Part shown: positions 62,096 to 64,000 of the stretch, one piece after another
Position numbering within the stretch: position 1 is the first letter of the stretch
Layout: each line of letters begins with the position of its first letter
Assembly (NCBI GenBank): GCA_965277855.1
Contig: OZ255847.1
Span: 2,666,001 to 2,730,000 of the forward strand
Source of the DNA: Bog-105 sp965277855
Lineage (GTDB): Bacteria > Acidobacteriota > Terriglobia > Bryobacterales > Bryobacteraceae
DNA length: 64,000 bases
Direction: 5' to 3'
Translations under genes and position numbers: made by a program
Notes under the pieces: model-generated
Databases searched by the model: none
The model's input: only the letters and a program-made list of their open reading frames with translations
Told to the model about the DNA's origin: nothing

Positions 62096-64000
62096 AACGC
62101 CAGCTTCAAACTCAATTGAATGTTTCGCGGAGGATAGGCGCCGGACACCGTTCCGAAATTCGAATTCGTGACTACCGTGTTCAGCCCCGAGTAATTCGTA
62201 ATATTGAAAAGATTGAAAAAGTCGCCCTGGAGCTTCAAGTCGAAACGCTCGGTAAGGGCAAAATGTTTTCCCAGCGATAGATCGTAGGATTGCAGATTCG
62301 GCCCCAGCACAATGCCGGTTCCCGAATTTCCGTATTGCGCGGTAGGCGCGGCGACAAAGGCCGCTGTGTTGATCCAGGCATTCGGATTAGGCGAGCTGAC
62401 GAGCACCGGGCCGCCAACGTACTCGGCCCGGCGTGTGCCTTCCGGCGTTGAACCAGTAATCGAGCTGTAGCCTCCGCTTTGCAAACGAATCACGCCGCTC
62501 AATTGCCAACCACCGGCCGCACTCCGCACAAAAACGTTCGTGTTCATCAGGCGCGGCAGCTGCCACACAAACGTCCCGGTAAACGCATGACGCCGGTCGA
62601 AGCTGGTCGGCCCGTAATTGAAGTGCCGGTTTTGCCAGTCTTCCAAATTGTCGCCATTGCCGCTGGAATCGCCGAGCGACTTCGACCACGTGTAACCGGC
62701 CGTCGCGGTAACCGCTCCAGCCCGCTTCGAGACGTACACCTGCAGCGCATGATAGTTAGAAGTCGAGTCACTCAGGTATTGCTGAATTGAGGTGTAGCCT
62801 GCATACGGCACATACGCATTGGGAGAGACGCTGGGGTTGGCGGCCACTGCAGCCAGATTCGTATAGTTGATGTTCGGCTGCCGCAGCAAGTGACGTCCCA
62901 GATTGCCCACGTAGGAAAGCTCGAACAGCATGGAACGTGGCAGTTCCCGTTGCACGCCAAAACTGAACTGTTGCACGGCCGCAAACTTCAGCGCCGGATT
63001 TACCGCCGTAATACCTCCGTTTGGCGATGCTCCCACTGCGCCGCCCGTGATATTCGACAGATTGCCGTTGTCATACTCGGAGACCTGCAGAATTGGAGGA
63101 AGATTCACCTGGCTGAACGTAACGTTGCCTTCGGGCCGATCGTAGAATATTCCGTATCCGCCGCGCAGAACGGTCTTCTCATCGGGCGAGTACGCAAAGC
63201 CGAAACGGGGTCCAAACAGGTTCGCGGAATCATAGAGCCCGTGCGGCGCTCCAGTAGGAATTGAATTGAACAAACCCGCACCCGATCCAGGAACGCGGCC
63301 GCGCTCGGACGCGGGCACGCCGTTTCCGGCAGCGATCAGGCCGTTGTAGAGATTGCCGGAATTCGGCACCACCGTCCCCTTAGTAGTAATCTGAACGGCT
63401 TGTGCCGGATTGAATAAGGCCGGTACAAAATTCGCCATGTTATTCGCCTGCGTATACATCGGGCTCATGAACTGATAACGCACGCCGATTTCCACGCTCA
63501 GCTTCGACGAAACTTTCCAGCTGTCCTGAACAAAAGCCTCGGGCTGCGTGAAACGGAAGAAGCCCACCGGGTCGGAACTCGCTTCGGTGTAGCTCTTAAA
63601 GTTGCCGAGCAGAGCATCCGCCAGCGCGTTGCCCGTCGAATTCGGCGTGCCGTTTGGATTGAACACGAGCGAACCAGTATAAGGCGGACGCCCGTTCTGA
63701 TCCACCCGGTCGCGTATCACCTCGACGCCCGCGCGCAGGACGTGACCGCCGGTTGTGTAGGACACTGTGTCGGCCGCCTGCAAGTCAGTCGAGGGTGACA
63801 GCAGCGAAAAAGCCGGCCCTTGCCATCCGGCAAAACTGTTGATACTTACGTTCGGTATACCGTTGTCGTATTCGCCGCCCGCATAGAGCTGCGGAAACTG
63901 AAAATTATAGGTGCTGCGCTCCCAGGTGTTTCCGTAAGGCGGAATATGCTGCGAGGCCCAACTCGCATTCACGCGCGCCTGATTCACCAGGTGCGGCGTA
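62092..64000 (-). CDS. TonB-dependent outer-membrane receptor, Oar-like (5' end outside window)
   Basis: Open through the end of the window in the frame T-P-H-L-V-N-Q-A-R-V; the GTG at 63987 is only an internal codon. About 635 residues of beta-barrel remain, with S-W-A-S-Q, Q-D-S-W-K-V-S-S-K-L-S-V-E-I-G-V-R, F-G-P-R-F-G-F-A-Y-S-P-D and D-F-F-N-L-F-N motifs and a terminal S-L-K-L-A-F. Same superfamily as the gene at the left edge but not a close copy. The stop codon lies within the MITE terminus, and the barrel's C-terminus looks natural, so the insertion did not shorten it. Confidence 0.87.
   Translation of the reverse strand, partial: TPHLVNQARVNASWASQHIPPYGNTWERSTYNFQFPQLYAGGEYDNGIPNVSINSFAGWQGPAFSLLSPSTDLQAADTVSYTTGGHVLRAGVEVIRDRVDQNGRPPYTGSLVFNPNGTPNSTGNALADALLGNFKSYTEASSDPVGFFRFTQPEAFVQDSWKVSSKLSVEIGVRYQFMSPMYTQANNMANFVPALFNPAQAVQITTKGTVVPNSGNLYNGLIAAGNGVPASERGRVPGSGAGLFNSIPTGAPHGLYDSANLFGPRFGFAYSPDEKTVLRGGYGIFYDRPEGNVTFSQVNLPPILQVSEYDNGNLSNITGGAVGASPNGGITAVNPALKFAAVQQFSFGVQRELPRSMLFELSYVGNLGRHLLRQPNINYTNLAAVAANPSVSPNAYVPYAGYTSIQQYLSDSTSNYHALQVYVSKRAGAVTATAGYTWSKSLGDSSGNGDNLEDWQNRHFNYGPTSFDRRHAFTGTFVWQLPRLMNTNVFVRSAAGGWQLSGVIRLQSGGYSSITGSTPEGTRRAEYVGGPVLVSSPNPNAWINTAAFVAAPTAQYGNSGTGIVLGPNLQSYDLSLGKHFALTERFDLKLQGDFFNLFNITNYSGLNTVVTNSNFGTVSGAYPPRNIQLSLKLAF

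Noticed and set aside
61755..62171. 138-codon frame through MITE copy 2 (also 51882-52079 in copy 1)
   Set aside because: The shared peptide follows simply from near-identical DNA; there is no ribosome site or family match and flanking residues differ.

Overview
The window is a stretch of a GC-rich Gram-negative chromosome that looks like an acidobacterium, probably of the Solibacter/Bryobacter group. This is inferred from gene content: very large Oar-like TonB-dependent barrels at both edges, a hybrid histidine kinase with a periplasmic propeller sensor, a VWFA-related secreted protein, acidobacterial-type secreted proteins of unknown function, and many short dispersed intergenic repeats. 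No rRNA, tRNA, CRISPR array or replication origin was found.

Layout. 1-5.4 kb: the 3' part of a TonB-dependent receptor, a hicAB locus with a frameshifted toxin, and two ECF sigma/anti-sigma modules. 5.5-9.8 kb: an A-type Fe-S carrier, murQ and murA, an FmdB zinc ribbon, and an S41-type protein that has lost its catalytic residues. 10-23.9 kb: a secreted protein of unknown function, a type III polyketide synthase, a 1186-residue hybrid kinase, dprA, topA, a GH63-like glucosidase and a formate/nitrite-type channel. 23.9-33.7 kb: an ABC module with a methyltransferase, a cupin, a symporter-cutC pair, two oxidoreductases, several repeat families, and an intact IS630-family element using a programmed -1 frameshift. 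34-42.4 kb: an outer-membrane porin and surface-glycan genes (GT2, a polytopic protein, an O-antigen ligase and two acyltransferases, one broken by an in-frame amber codon), plus an orphan DUF433 antitoxin beside a toxin stub. 42.4-48.6 kb: a BON protein, a three-gene operon (predicted PD-(D/E)XK protein, DUF697-like protein, YceH), a YggS-type PLP protein and a CocE-type hydrolase.

48.6-60.2 kb is the most distinctive part: an oligosaccharide cassette with a TPR/GT9-type transferase, an inverted histidine phosphatase, a methyltransferase, a GH39-like protein whose barrel order appears circularly permuted, two NAD-dependent sugar epimerases, a B12-binding radical SAM enzyme, a GT4 and three tandem CgeB-like glycosyltransferases with overlapping or nearly abutting ends. 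Together they look able to make, rearrange and methylate a nucleotide-sugar-derived oligosaccharide. The product is unknown.

60.2-64 kb: a VWFA-related secreted protein, a glycine-rich stress protein and the 3' part of a second TonB-dependent receptor. A 195-bp MITE-like repeat occurs twice (51.9 and 62.0 kb), each copy placed so that its terminal CTAG supplies the stop codon of a neighbouring gene.
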